This document shows positions 42,574 to 54,268 of a DNA stretch of 64,000 bases, in pieces. The stretch is from Platerodrilus igneus (lineage: Eukaryota; Arthropoda; Insecta; Coleoptera; Lycidae). The position numbers were made by a program, and so were the translations under genes. The DNA is taken from the NCBI GenBank assembly GCA_036346225.1, contig JARFIW010001111.1, forward strand, positions 744,001-808,000, given 5' to 3'. Within the stretch, counting starts at the first letter, position 1; each line of letters opens with the position of its first letter. The notes beneath the pieces were generated by a model that worked only from the letters and a program-made list of their open reading frames with translations, did no database searches and was not told where the DNA came from.

Positions 42574-43160
42574 TATAGCACTTGACTTGTAAGCGAACTA
42601 ACTTATAACTAAAGAGTTTACTCTTGCGCACCTGCTTTATGTACCCTATAGAATGCAAACCGAAGGTTTCCGAAGACACCCCGAACGAAGTTGAGGATTC
42701 ATCGGGGAACTAAATGACGTCATAATCCTTGCTGCTCGTCCAATACATTTAGCGTCAATGCATGCACCTGGTTCGCTTCGTCGATGGTGCGAATGCAGTT
42801 AGTAGAAACACCGGAAAACGTCTTCCATGTTATACGGATTGCGTGCATATTAAAAATCCAAAAGGGTGATAGCACACGCACACAAATTGTGTGCAAGTCG
42901 TGCTGTAGAAGATGCAGTGCTACTATAACCAAAAACACTTTAAACCATTACTAAGAAAATACCAACTTGTTGTCTACAGGATACTTACAACAATTTAATT
43001 TTAAATAACTTACGTCATACTTTAGGAAATGATAGGCTTGAATATTTTCCAAATGAATCACCAAGCGAAAGTATATGCTTAGCAGTATTTAAATTAACCA
43101 TTAATTTCCCATTTTTTACGACCATGGTTAATTATAGATTAAAATTTAATTTGTGCACGT
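42574..43160. other. upstream region of the zinc-finger gene
   Basis: No gene. It would hold the promoter of the minus-strand zinc-finger gene; I see no clear TATA box. The minus-strand frame at 42,720-42,938 has no recognisable features. Confidence 0.4.
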
Positions 43161-43855
43161 TCGAGCTTCTCGTAAACTAACATATTTTATAGCAACTGTA
43201 TAATACATGCATACCCCTTCGCCGCGCTACTGCTATTCTTGTAATTGCTTTGGAAAAGTCACTCTCCTTTTACTGTTACGACTGGGCAAAGCACCATTTT
43301 TTGTATACTTTCTATAGCACATCACACACTTTTCGTCTGATAATTATGCTTCTGTAGGCTTTTACACTTTCGCATAGCGGTCGACTGCACGCAATGATTT
43401 CTAGAACCGGTAAGTACTTGATATCGTCCAAATAGAAATTAGATGCTCGATGTCTGTCAACTTCCAATTACCTCGTAAAGGTAGCAAAAGCTCGGTCAAT
43501 CATCCATTATACTTCGACTCGCTACCGTTCTGATAAATTTCCAAACATTTTCAAACGACAATAGGCCGAGAATTTTAAACCTCCGAGGATCTTTAAGTCG
43601 TGATCAATTACACATCCGAGCTACGCGTAAACTAACATATTTTGCAGCAACTGTGCACTGTATAATACATGCATATCCCTTCTCTGCGCTACTGCTATTC
43701 TTGTAGTTGCTTTGGAAAAGTCAGTCGCCCTTTTACTGCTAGGGCCGCCAAAAGCACCATTCCATACTTTCTCTATAAGTGTAGCACATCGCGCACTTTT
43801 TGTCGGTTAATTAATTTTTGTTTATGTAGACCTTTACACTTTCGCTTATTTAAAC
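43161..43855. repeat. two ~240-bp direct repeats 455 bp apart
   Basis: 43,161-43,400 and 43,616-43,855 share CGTAAACTAACATATTTT, TATAATACATGCATA, CGCTACTGCTATTCTTGTA, TTGCTTTGGAAAAGTCA and CTTTTACACTTTCGC in order. They are diverged by substitutions and small indels. They may be regulatory or remnants of an internal duplication. Confidence 0.7.
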
Positions 43856-44212
43856 ATCTAACACGAGCGATTAACCACTTTCGATTATTCTAACGGAAAC
43901 CACCATACATCCCACCGCAACGTTCTTTTTGAATCCAACGATCCTATGGGCTTCCACGCACTAACACCTGACGTATCTTTCCTACTATTTGTTAAACAAA
44001 AACCACCGGTATCACCATTGTGGACGTAAACAGATGTTTGTGGATGTGTACGAGAGTATGTAACCATATACATTAACCAGTCTAAGCTATTTTATTTAGT
44101 CCACGAAAACTACTATTTTCTAAACCACAATTAATAATCGCCTTTATAGGTTCCACATTTCGACCATTACCCAATGACTGGTGCTACGTACATGGAAACT
44201 TTAATTTCTTAT
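43856..44212. other. unassigned interior of the long-TIR element
   Basis: Only short frames are seen; the minus-strand one at 43,885-44,073 shows no family features. Confidence 0.4.
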
Positions 44213-44480
44213 TGGAGAGAATTCTTATTCTCCCGCGCACTGCCGCGTAGTTGCATGCCTACCCCTTTTGGAGGTATATGCTCGTTATAGGTTGTAAGAC
44301 CCTCGGTTTTACTTAACTACAATTCGTGAAACCCCTTTAATCTTTTTAATCGTATCTTTCTCGCCTACATTACAGTAGGACTTACCCCTATTACCAACAA
44401 ATTCTAATACTGGTTCCCCATTAAATACGTCTTTAATTTTCCCTACAACTTTTTTTGTTGACAAGTGTTATATTGTATTT
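44213..44480 (-). pseudogene. duplicated C-terminal fragment of the internal protein
   Basis: On the minus strand 44,480-44,340 reads GKIKDVFNGEPVLEFVGNRG and on to IKKIKGVSRIVVK. Then 44,320-44,213 reads TEGLTTYNEHIPPKGVGMQLRG. The second part is a near copy of TEGLTTYNNHIFPKVVNMQL at 45,760-45,650 in the main internal protein. The fragment shows that this gene, or a relative, was duplicated within the element. No start or full domain is present. Confidence 0.55.
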
Positions 44481-44559
44481 ATTATACGCAGGGTAGTCAC
44501 TCTTTTAAGATAAATATATTTTGCTAGGTATCAACTAATATTAAATTTTCTAGGGACCC

Positions 44560-44600
44560 CAAATCTGTAAACAGATTTTAAATAGGACTACCCCATACAA
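44560..44600. repeat. palindrome block shared with both TIRs
   Basis: AATCTGTAAACAGATTTTAAA followed by AGGAC.ACCC occurs here and at 41,561 and (inverted) 53,795-53,815. The motif is ATCTGTAAACAGAT. Confidence 0.6.
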
Positions 44601-45059
44601 AGTTATGCGTTTTAAAGACTAATTTTTGCTCATCTTTATTTAACACCATCTTTAGAACCCTTTTTTGCTATGCAAGACATATGCCTTAGCTAACCATCTC
44701 CCGAGAAATCTAAAACCGCCGTGTCCCGCGAATACCACGTGGAGATAACACGTAACTCTGTCAACCAGGATAGAAGCCGGAAGGATTTGGAAGGTGGGAG
44801 AAGAACTTAAAAATTATGGAATCTTAAAACTAATATATACAAATATAAACAACTATCTTATATCTTTACGCCCCCATGCGTAGATTGTTGTACTATTAGG
44901 AATGATGTACCTTTTGTCATCTTCCCTCGATAAACTAATTTTATTAATAAGCTGCGTATGCAAATCGTATTTTTACTCCGGATACATACGCAGGCAAATA
45001 CTCGATACCATCAAATAAAGAATTGGATGCTTGGTGACTGTTAACATCCGCTTCCCTCG
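44601..45059. other. unassigned interior of the long-TIR element
   Basis: No open frame with recognisable content. It separates the duplicated fragment from the GC-rich minisatellite. Confidence 0.4.
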
Positions 45060-45165
45060 TGTACGCCCAGACACATCCCAGCCCATGAGCACCCTGCGCA
45101 TGCACACCCGCCCATGCGCACCCTGCGCGTACGCACCCTGCCCATGCGCGCTGCCCATGCGCCCC
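45060..45165. repeat. GC-rich minisatellite
   Basis: Imperfect units of about 18-19 bp built on GCCCATGCGCACCCTGCGC in an otherwise AT-rich setting. Confidence 0.75.
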
Positions 45166-45234
45166 TTTCTGTGCGACTGCTATTTCGTGGTAACGTCACA
45201 GCCTTTTATAAATAAAGAACAATGTTATATACTA

Positions 45235-47720
45235 TTATAAAATGTTTATTCCGACATTATACATAACAAATTTAAAATATTTAATGCCAAGCATGGGGTC
45301 ATTTAAACTTAATTTTAATACAAAGTTATACACAGAAGACAGTCCTTTCTTTATGTTTGTTTGGGTGGCTTTAATTTTATCTAATTTTATTCGCAGCTTA
45401 AAATTTAAATCGATACCCAAGTCCTCTATCTCCTTTTCTAACCAATAGTTTGATACATAGAGACCGTCTAGGTTTTCGAATTGTAAAATGTACCGAAGTT
45501 TGCCTCTATATTTAAAGTCTTTGATTCCGCCGACAACTAGATCCATTCCTTCGTGTAATTCTTGCAGCTTGTGACAATCTTTTAATCGCAGCTTTCCACT
45601 ATATCCTGCATACGTATCTTGTTAGCTTGATCGACTTCTTCTTGTCGGTATTGGAGAAATCCTTTTCTCCACACACCGTTGCGTAGTTGCATATTCACCA
45701 CTTTTGGGAATATATGGTTGTTATAGGTTGTAAGACCCTCGGTTTTAAATGATCCGAAGGTTCTTTACTAGGTAAATATACAATGTTTAACGGACCCCCT
45801 TTGCGTGTGGTGTACGCAAAGATTACGAAACCCGCATTCCTTAGTTCGTCTTTGTTATCTGCCATTTTGATAAATACGTTTTAGAATAACCTTTTAAAAA
45901 GTATACGGATTTAGTACCATCCTTTTCTGCAAGAACGCCTACATAACTAAAGAGTCTTTCTTACTAACCGCAAATGCATACAACTTGTAGAAACCAGATG
46001 TATCTAAGTCAGTCCATCGGCACATAAAATAATCTTTTAATTCTTCCTCATTTTCTCTAATAAGATGTTCTTTGTCTAACACATCTTTGTATTGATCGCG
46101 TATTGTCGCAGTGTTTTCCATGTAGTCCAATTTTCGCCTTTTTGCATCCATTTCCTCTAATTCAGTTGTCTTTTCCTTCCACTTACAGCGTATGGTATAC
46201 ATAATGGGGCAATTTCCTTTAGCGTAAACGGATAGAGTTTACTACCAATATTTACGCGTTGTCGTACAACCTCTGGACGAATGTTGAGGCGTATCTATCA
46301 ATCCCAAGTCCGAAATTACTATTTCTTTTGGAATTGTAGAATATGGTGTTGGCAGATTGTGTAAAATATGTACTACCTGCTTTAATGTAGCACTTGTGTA
46401 AGATTTTTATTTTATCTTGGACATCTTCCTCTACTATCTCCAAATAATTTACAGGTAAATAGTTAAAACTAAAAGCCGAAAGCACATACTTTATCAATTT
46501 TCCTTTTCCTCTGGTTTTTGGACAACTTAATTTGCAAGCCGTCAATTTCTTTGTATTGCCATTCCCCAATACAAGTACTGTAGCAGGTTATTATACACTA
46601 AACAGCAGCTATTTTGTAGCTTGTCCGATAGCTTACTCCACATTTTGGTAAGTGGTACCGAGTACATTGGCGCCTTTAGGAAGTATAACACTATCTTCCA
46701 ATAAGGTTAAACAGTCTTTTAAGGGTTTATACACCCGTTCGCACTGACATAGCTTCCAATTGCACAGTTGTATATTGTCGCTTCCAATCGCGTAATACCA
46801 TGTTCTTTGGCCAAAGTAGACGCAAATGTTTCCCTTAAACGTACATCTGGACAACGTAAAAATCTAGTATATGATTGCCAAGTTGTTTATTAACACCAGG
46901 ACTTGTTATCTGGCACACAAATTTGTTGTAAATCTTAATTCTTGCATTGGTTGTTAGCCATGTTAAACAATCAATCCCGACAGTTTTATCGTTGTCAACT
47001 ATAATATTACACTTTTCTTCGTATTCGCCCTTATAGCAAAAGTTATGGTTTGTAGTTAAATAATTACACATCTCCATCTTGCTAAATATGCCTGCAAAAT
47101 CTTGGGTTACATCCATGTCAAAAAGATAGAAATAATCTTTTTCGACTTCGTCTAATATATCTAGTAGTTCCTCCAATAAAGTTTCCAACTTAACATCTGC
47201 TAGTTCCACTTTGTATGGAACACATATAGGATTTTGGAATTTTTTATTAATGCATTCGATGTCTTCTTTTCCGATAATTTCTTTTACTCTCTGGCCTATC
47301 TTGTTACTGCTTTCCAGAGAAAACGGAAGCTTAGCTTTAACACCATGCCTAGCGAAAACAAATCGGTTGAACTTTCTTCGTAGATAGCTGTTAAATGCAC
47401 CACAAATTTCTTTTTTTTAGGATAAACATCCGTTTGTTTGCAGATGCTTGTTCGGTGTCAGAAAGGTCGCAAATTTTAACCAACATTATATTGTCACAAA
47501 ATGGTTCTGTAATTGGTGTGTGTAGTCCGCCAGTCAGCATCTTTTTGCCTTCGACATAACAAATATTACCAATATCTGTCACCAGATTATTGTTGCACAT
47601 ATTTTCTGCCAACAGCCATAATCCAAATCGCTCATTTGTCGGTTTCACTTTATTCCCAAGAAGTTGAGAAACGTTAATCACCTTGGAGACGCTCATGTTT
47701 ACCGTTCTAGCTACCGTCAA
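45235..47720 (-). pseudogene. frameshifted multi-domain protein, possibly a replication initiator
   Basis: Successive minus-strand frames from 47,720 to 45,235 read like one protein of some 700-800 residues broken by at least six shifts. One shift lies in an A8 run at about 47,411-47,418. Blocks in order are VSKVINVSQLLGNKVKPTNE; FDMDVTQDFAGIFSKMEM; RIKIYNKFVCQITSPGV; HGITRLEATIYN; SCCLVYNNLLQYLYWG; KYVLSAFSFNYLPVNYLE; a charged coiled-coil stretch (KEKTTELEEMDAKRRKLDY); and GKLRYILQFENLDGLYVSNYWLEKEI near the C-terminus. The pair IKIYNKF and TRLEATIY resembles the YDK and RLE blocks of Rep_trans-type rolling-circle initiators, but I cannot confirm this or name catalytic tyrosines. The frame would be expected to copy or move the element. 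Sequencing error could explain some shifts. Confidence 0.6.
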
Positions 47721-47780
47721 ATACTAAATTGAATACGAAAATTTGTTCCCTATATGTATCCTACAGAGTGGGGCGTATAT

Positions 47781-48223
47781 TACCGAAAATAGTCGAATAT
47801 GTTGTTAAAATGTCTTACTATAACTAAGCTCACCCAAAACTACTTCCTTATATACCAAATTTAATCTCCTGCTCACATAACCACATGACCATATGACCAT
47901 ATGACCACATGACCAATGACCATATGACCACATGACCACATGACCATATGACCAATGACCAATGACCATGACCACTGAAATGACCATATGACCACATGAC
48001 CACATGACCAATGACCAATGACCATATGACCATGCCAATGACCATATGACCACATGACCACATGACCATATGACCGCATGACCATATGACTTAATTGCTT
48101 TTTAATGAGTTTTCTCATTAAAACCCATTACTAATTGCTTTTAATGAGTTTTCCATTAAAAACCAAGTGTGGACCTAGGTTAGATAAAGGAAAATTAATA
48201 GGTTGGGCGGCGCCGCGGCGCTG
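47781..48223. repeat. minisatellite-hairpin module, copy 1
   Basis: The module has three parts. First is CCGAAAATAGTCGAATATG and a short unique stretch. Next is a 10-11-bp ATGACCATATGACCAC minisatellite (47,879-48,090). Last are two TTTTAATGAG/CTCATTAAAA hairpin units and a GCGGCGCCGC palindrome (about 48,207). A second copy in the same orientation lies at 49,653-50,047. Frames reading HVVMWSYGH-type repeats are artefacts. Confidence 0.85.
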
Positions 48224-49652
48224 TAAACGTATGCATCGAACCTGGGTACGATGGAAAAACTCTGGATGGTAATGTGAACTCGGTAAGGTCATTGACATCG
48301 TCTGTCATTTCGTGGTCGCTATGGTCAGTGTGCAGTTCGTGTAGTGGTCGCGTCATGTGCGTGTCATGTGTTCATGGTGCTGTCAGTCGTCATGGTCGCT
48401 GCTGTGTCGCTGGGTAAGTGGTGGCGCGTGCGTTGTGTGTTTGGTGCGGTATGATTGCTGATGAATTGTTTTGATGACCAGTGATGGATTTGTTGATATG
48501 ACGCAAGGCTTGGCGTGGCTCAGGAAATGGCGTATGTTCAACGTGACGGTAGTCTGAATGCTAATTGTGGTAAGTACTGTGAATTGTTTTGAGGCGTGTT
48601 GGTTGGCGGCACTGTTCGTGACAGACGTGCTTTGTGGTTGCACGCCTGGTTGCAACGGATCGTTACAAAAGTTTTCGTGTTAATCGTGTTCGCTGGCGAA
48701 GCAGCCGTTTTCTGGCTGAAATGATGGCAGCGGAAATGAGTCATGATCGTGAATAATTCAAAATCTGTGTTCCATACAGGTGGAACAGATGGTTGGTGAT
48801 GGACTGATATGAAGTCGAGATGTTATCTTTGCTGTGGATGTGACAGACGTGCGGATGAGATGTGTGTGAAACTAACTGGACTAATTGCTGTTGACGACGA
48901 TTGGGTGCAAGCGGGGTGGCTGGTGAATGGCAATCCGGGCTGGGACGTTGTAACGTTGAATTGTTGCGTGTGCGTTGGGGCTGTGGAAAGTTCGGCTGTT
49001 TTGGGAAAAGTTTTTAAAGGGTAGCCAAAGGTGTCAAACCCAATTTGGCTTTTTGTCTTTGATGAGTACCGTGGAAAAAGGAAAAAAAATTCTTTGGTTT
49101 GGTTGTTGGTAGGAAATCTATTCTTAAAAGGCCGGGTGGTTTCAATCTGCCCCAATTCAAAAATTTCGGACGATTGAAGTGTGTCCGGAACGCGTAAACC
49201 CGGTGTTTCCGTACGCTGTGTTTGGGCTGGGAAGGAAAGACCTGGGGAAAATGTGGGCAAAATGGTCTGGTTGTGAAAGGGATTTAGAAAATGGGGAAAA
49301 GATTTGTTGCCGGGACTCTTTTCTCGGCGGTAAAAACCTTTTTTGACCCTTTGGAAAAATTTTAATTGAGGTTTTCTAAAACTGTTAAAAAACTCGAAAA
49401 CGGTTTCTTTCTCCCAAAGGGTTTAAACGGATGGGGTTTTTCATACCGGGGTCTTACTGTTCCCAAATGCGGAAGGGGGGAATTTCCTCACCCGGGTCAA
49501 ACGGTTGGCAATGGGGGGTGGGGGGTGGCTGGGAAAATTTGCAAGTACGGGCCAAAAAGAAAATTTTGGGGGTTGTGGCTGGAAATTTGTTAAAAAAGGG
49601 GCTGTGGTGAAAGTTGAAGGGGGATCCTTTGGCTGGCGAAATACAAGTGGGA
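48224..49652. other. G-over-C skewed segment between the modules, homopolymer-rich part
   Basis: GC-richer than the rest of the window, with many more G than C on the plus strand. Minus-strand frames are rich in H, S, T, P and Q and show no family features. From about 49,000 to 49,640 nearly every base is doubled or stretched (runs of A, G and T), which looks like poor base calling. I support no gene here. Confidence 0.5.
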
Positions 49653-50047
49653 TATTCCGAAAATAGTCGAATATGTTGTTAAAATGTCACATAACTAAGT
49701 CACCAAAATACTTCTTATGACCAATATAATGAAACCACATGACCATATGACCACATGACACAATGACCATATGACCATATGACCACATGACCAATGACCA
49801 CATGACCACATGACCATATGACCACATGACCACATGACCAATGACCATGACCACATGACCACATGACCATATGACCACATGACCACATGACCATATGACC
49901 GCATGACCATATGACTTAATTGCTTTTTAATGAGTTTTCTCATTAAAACCCATTACTAATTGCTTTTAATGAGTTTTCCATTAAAAACAGTGTGGACCTA
50001 GGTTAGATAAAGGAAAAATTAATAGGTTGGGCGGCGCCGCGGCGCTG
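49653..50047. repeat. minisatellite-hairpin module, copy 2
   Basis: Direct copy of 47,781-48,223. It has the same start block, a shorter minisatellite (49,733-49,916), the same two hairpin units and the same GCGGCGCCGC palindrome. Confidence 0.85.
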
Positions 50048-52955
50048 GCTACGGTTTTTCGCTGGGTCAACCTGGGAGTGTGAAAACTCAGGTGTCTGGT
50101 GTGAATGTGTCGGCGTCAGAAACGTCGTAACGCCAAGTCGTCATGGTGTGTGGTTCGTGTTTGCGTGGTCATGTCGTGGATCGTTGTGTCAGTGTTAATG
50201 TTATGCTGTGGATGCAGTGGTCATGTCGTGTAGTAGCTGTCGTGCATGGGCGAATGTTGATGTTTTGTGGTTGATATGAGTGCATGAACTGTTTCTACTG
50301 TCGAGACCTCCGGCTTCTGGTACGGTAGGTGTCGTGGTGCGGACACTGGCGGCGTTGATCGAGTGGACAGGCATATGCGTAAGCTAATGGTTTGAGTGCG
50401 GAAAACTGATGATTGTTTGAGCATCTGGTTGTGGCGGTCATAAACTGTTCGTTGGTCCGGCTGAAATGAAATGATACTAGTCAAAAGTTTCAGTCGTCAC
50501 GTATAGTCGTTGCATGGCAAGAAGTTGTATTGCGTAAACTGGCGGTGCAATGAATGTTGCGATGGTAAGTTAATTGAAAATAACTGATTATGAAAGGGTG
50601 AATGTGTTAACGGAGGTAAACTGATACGATCGAGACTTCGTGGATGTAACAGCGATGCGGAGAATGAATGATGAGTTAAGTCATGTAGTACACAGTTGTA
50701 TGGGATGAACATAGGGCTGATCAATGGTGGTGAACATATGTTGTGGCTGAATAACGGCGTAGCTGGTGAACGTTGTCGGTACGTTGAAACGAACTCTGTA
50801 CCAGGCGTGTGGTTCGATTCGAAACTGTGCGGTGGCTGGTCGTGTCGGAAGCGGGTGTTTGCGCTGTTAATGGAATGAAGGTATTCAAAGGACCAACTCG
50901 TAAATGTGCTGTCGGACAAGCTCTGCTGTAAGTTTGCTGCGCAGTGTATGAGAAGATGTGGAATGTGGTGGTCATCAGAAAAAGATGAAAGTAACTCGTG
51001 CATGGTTGGGTGTTGGAATGATCAGGACGAAAAATCTTAGTCATTAGCAGCGTGTGGTCAAGTCTGATTGCCTGATCGTTCAAAAATGTTCGACTTGGAT
51101 GAACGCGTCGAGTGGTGCTGCGGCTGTTGCTCCGTTTGAAAGCGAATTGCGCCATCGCTGTGTGGAAGAAAGACTGGATGGAATACGTGAATATGGTGAC
51201 GCTGAATAAAAGCTCGATCAGGCGTTTACATGAGAAAATGATGTGTAAGAATTGATGGTTGAACAGCTGGTTACATGGTTGCGGTTGTGAAAGACTCTTG
51301 CGGTGAGGTTCTGAATCATGTAAAGGTTATTTCAAAACGTGTTATCAAATACGTAATAACAGACGAGAATGGATTTCGTACTACTGCAAGCCTGTAACTT
51401 GTTGGGACCTGTAAAACTTCGGATCATTCCTGGTCTTGACCTCATATGTTCCCAAAAGTGTGGATCTGACAACCAGTGGGAGATTTCTCATCCGTAAAGA
51501 GTCGATCAAGCAACTGCTGCAGATGCGGCGTCGGTGTGCTGGCTACGAAGATGGCTGTCGCAGATCAGATCGGCAAGTCTTCGAGATTCAACTTGCGGTG
51601 TTGGATGTTGAAAGGATGAAGACGGATCAGTTTAGTGCTGCAAAAGTCAATGCGATTGCAAATGTATCATGAACTTGTTAGTGGTTAAATGACCGTGCGT
51701 TAAAGTGAAATGTTGTGTCGGAATAACGTTTTGTGATGTTCATGTCTGATAAGGCTGCGGTCGCTTCGAAGGCACTACGGAACAGGCTACGGCGTGTCAT
51801 GAGCGAGGGTGCATGCTGAGGCTGCTAAGGGCTAGCGAGGCATGTGCTGATGCTGCCATGTGTTGATCTATGCTTGCGCATGATGCGACGTTTATCGCAA
51901 GGTGGTTTTCGAGGAAGATAGACATACATCTATGGTACATGCAAGAGCAATCACGAGTTGTCTAGTTGTATGTAAGGAAGTTAGATTTATCAATCTCTCG
52001 GTCAAAATGCTTGGTTGACACGTTCCGTTTCTCCGGTCGGGGAGGGACTCGATGTGATCTGTACAAAAGTGGTTAAAGTGTTAAAAATGATGAGCTAAAA
52101 GTCTTAACGAAAACGTGTTGATGGTCTGTTAATCTGTTTGCAAGGGTCTAGAATGATGATATGCTAATATGCGTATGACAGCTGTCAATAATTGTCGATG
52201 TTGAAGTGGGTCAAATGAAATGTTGATTCGAAAAGTGTAGAACGATTAGATTAGGTTACGTGGTAAATAACGGTCTTAAGGTGGCCGTCAAATGGACATC
52301 GACGCAGTGCTGCAAAGATGTCTCAATGTAAAATTTCCTAAGCAACCAGTCGTAGGTGATCGTAACTGGCTGGGTGTGGTTTAAAAATAGTTTCGTGGAC
52401 TAAATAAAATAAGCAGACTGTGTGTTGCATGCGTGCATGCAGCTCGTTCGTCACAATAGCGACCGGTGTTTAACAAATAGGAAAGGCCGTCGTGTCGGCG
52501 TGGTTGGATACGTGTGCGGCGGTGATGTGGTCGTTAATCGAGTAAGCGTCATAAATGTGGTGATGTGGCTCGACGTGCTGCTGAAAGTATGAATGTGTGC
52601 TGGCACGGGCGAGTTTCGCGCCATCGGTACGAGCATGTCTCGGTGCTGCTGGACGGTAGCTCGGATGTGATCACGTACCTCGGGAGGTTGTAAATCTCGC
52701 GTCGTTTGGTGAAGTCGGTGACGGTAGTGATTGACGGTGTTGCTACGAGTGAGAGATCGGATGGTCTGTTTGGACGAATCGGTTCTGAAATTCGGTTCGT
52801 GCGTTTGGTGAATTGGCGAATCGCGCGTGATATGAAAAAGGTGATCCTGGGGGTGTTTCGCTTTGAAAAACCAAAATGCGGTGCTGTTGGTTAACGGATG
52901 CTCTGGTGGCAGGAGTTATGCACCAGAACAAATGTTGTGGTTCAGTCAGTTTTAA
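50048..52955. other. G-over-C skewed segment up to the right TIR
   Basis: About 2.9 kb with sustained G excess over C on the plus strand. The longest frames (minus strand, 50,497-51,003 and 50,721-51,155) are low-complexity S/T/H-rich products of the skew. The plus-strand frame 51,436-51,672 has more varied composition but no known motif. I cannot assign a function. Confidence 0.45.
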
Positions 52956-53607
52956 ATCCGTCCACAGCAAAGTACTTAAACTGTGAGACTTGCGGTATCG
53001 CTTTTACGAGAATGGGCAACTTACAGCGACACAAGGAAAACAGCACGGTATGTCATTAAGCCGTAAACGTTCAGCTCCGCCAGCTGTTAAAGGGCCTTGT
53101 ACGAAACAACCACGAATTATGTGTAAAGTATGCGATTTCGAAATGGAAAACTACCTATGCCGCACACTTAAGGAGCAACAAACATAAAATGCATCAGTTA
53201 CCGCTACTAGCGACGATTGTGTAGAAATGGTTAGCACATCGTTTAACAACCGTATGGCTAGCTATCGCATAAAGAACGCCAGTGTCGACGATGGAGTGCC
53301 GAGTTTCTTTGGAAGCAGAAAGAGCGATTTATTCGATTAATTAATGAAAAAGAATACAACATACAGCAGTAAAAGTCTATTGCGAACTCTACGGCGTTTA
53401 CACCAAAATCGGGGAAGAGACTACCGATGTGAAATCCTTTAACACAAAAATGTGGTTATAACGTCTTCTAGTAATCTGGAAAATATGTACGAGGTCTTAA
53501 GCGAAACCATAAGAACAAAATCAGAGGAATTTGAAACATGCGGGTCCGGTTGGTCTTTGGAAAAGGTGCTCTATTTAGAAATAAATATTAATAAGTATGA
53601 GCCGATA
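52956..53607 (+). pseudogene. second copy of the zinc-finger gene, frameshifted
   Basis: This mirrors residues 49-268 of the minus-strand gene at 41,767-42,573. It starts at fingers 2 and 3 and ends in GSGWSLEKVLYLEININKY. Finger 1 and the start codon are missing because the TIR begins within the gene. Six single-base losses break the frame, each in a run: A5 to A4 before CAGCACGG, A6 to A4/A5 after GAAATGG, A5 to A4 after AACAT, C3 to C2 in GAGTGCCC, A6 to A5 in AATGAAAAAA, and A6 to A5 in AACACAAAAAA. That pattern is typical of homopolymer under-calling, so the biological copy may be more intact than it looks. Confidence 0.75.
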
Positions 53608-54268
53608 TGAGAAGTTCTAGGTTCAAAATAAAAATTGTGAATATGTATTTAGAAATGTGGTTTACAAAATTTAAACTGTATTAGTAAAATTGTCTGTAAT
53701 AAAAAGTTTTAAGAATGGTTTTTAGATTTTCTTTAGGTATAAGCTGCAGGAAAGTTATAATTTAGAGGGTGTGTAAAATGGTAGGGTGGTCCTGTTTTAA
53801 ATCTGTTTACAGATTCGGATTCTACTAAAATTCTAGCCTAACAAGATGTATTGCATGTATAAAAAATTTATAAGAACGATCAAAAGTCGCTACAGGTAAG
53901 AAATCTTAAAATCAGGGTAGCTCCTTGGGGTGATGCAATCGAAAAATTCCTAGAGATTCGGGTAGCTGAGAAAATTCTAATGTTAATTAATACCAAACAA
54001 GATAGGTTTATCTCAAAAGATGCATTGGCTAGACAAAGAAAACTATTTGGTTCAGATGAAAGATAAAAAAATGGCTAGTCGAAGAAAACTTTTTGGTTCA
54101 GATGAAAGATAAAAAAATGGCTAGTCGAAGAAAACTATTTGGTTTAGATGTGGGAGCAAATGTGGATTCCTCCACATTTGCTCCTTATGGGGATTTACAT
54201 GTAAATGTGGGAGCAAATGTGGGTTTTGGGAGCAAATGTGGCGCCAGGATTGTCAATTATACTCTACT
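52956..54268 (-). repeat. right terminal inverted repeat
   Basis: Inverted copy of 41,112-42,428. Compared with that arm it lacks single bases at several homopolymers. It ends ACTCTACT before AGTTAA. Confidence 0.85.

Noticed and set aside
47805..48118. Minisatellite resembling a regularly spaced CRISPR-like array
   Set aside because: Units are contiguous 10-11-bp repeats without unique spacers, in a eukaryotic setting.
50497..51155. Minus-strand frames of 144 and 168 residues
   Set aside because: Low-complexity S/T/H composition follows from the strand skew; overlapping frames look equally gene-like.
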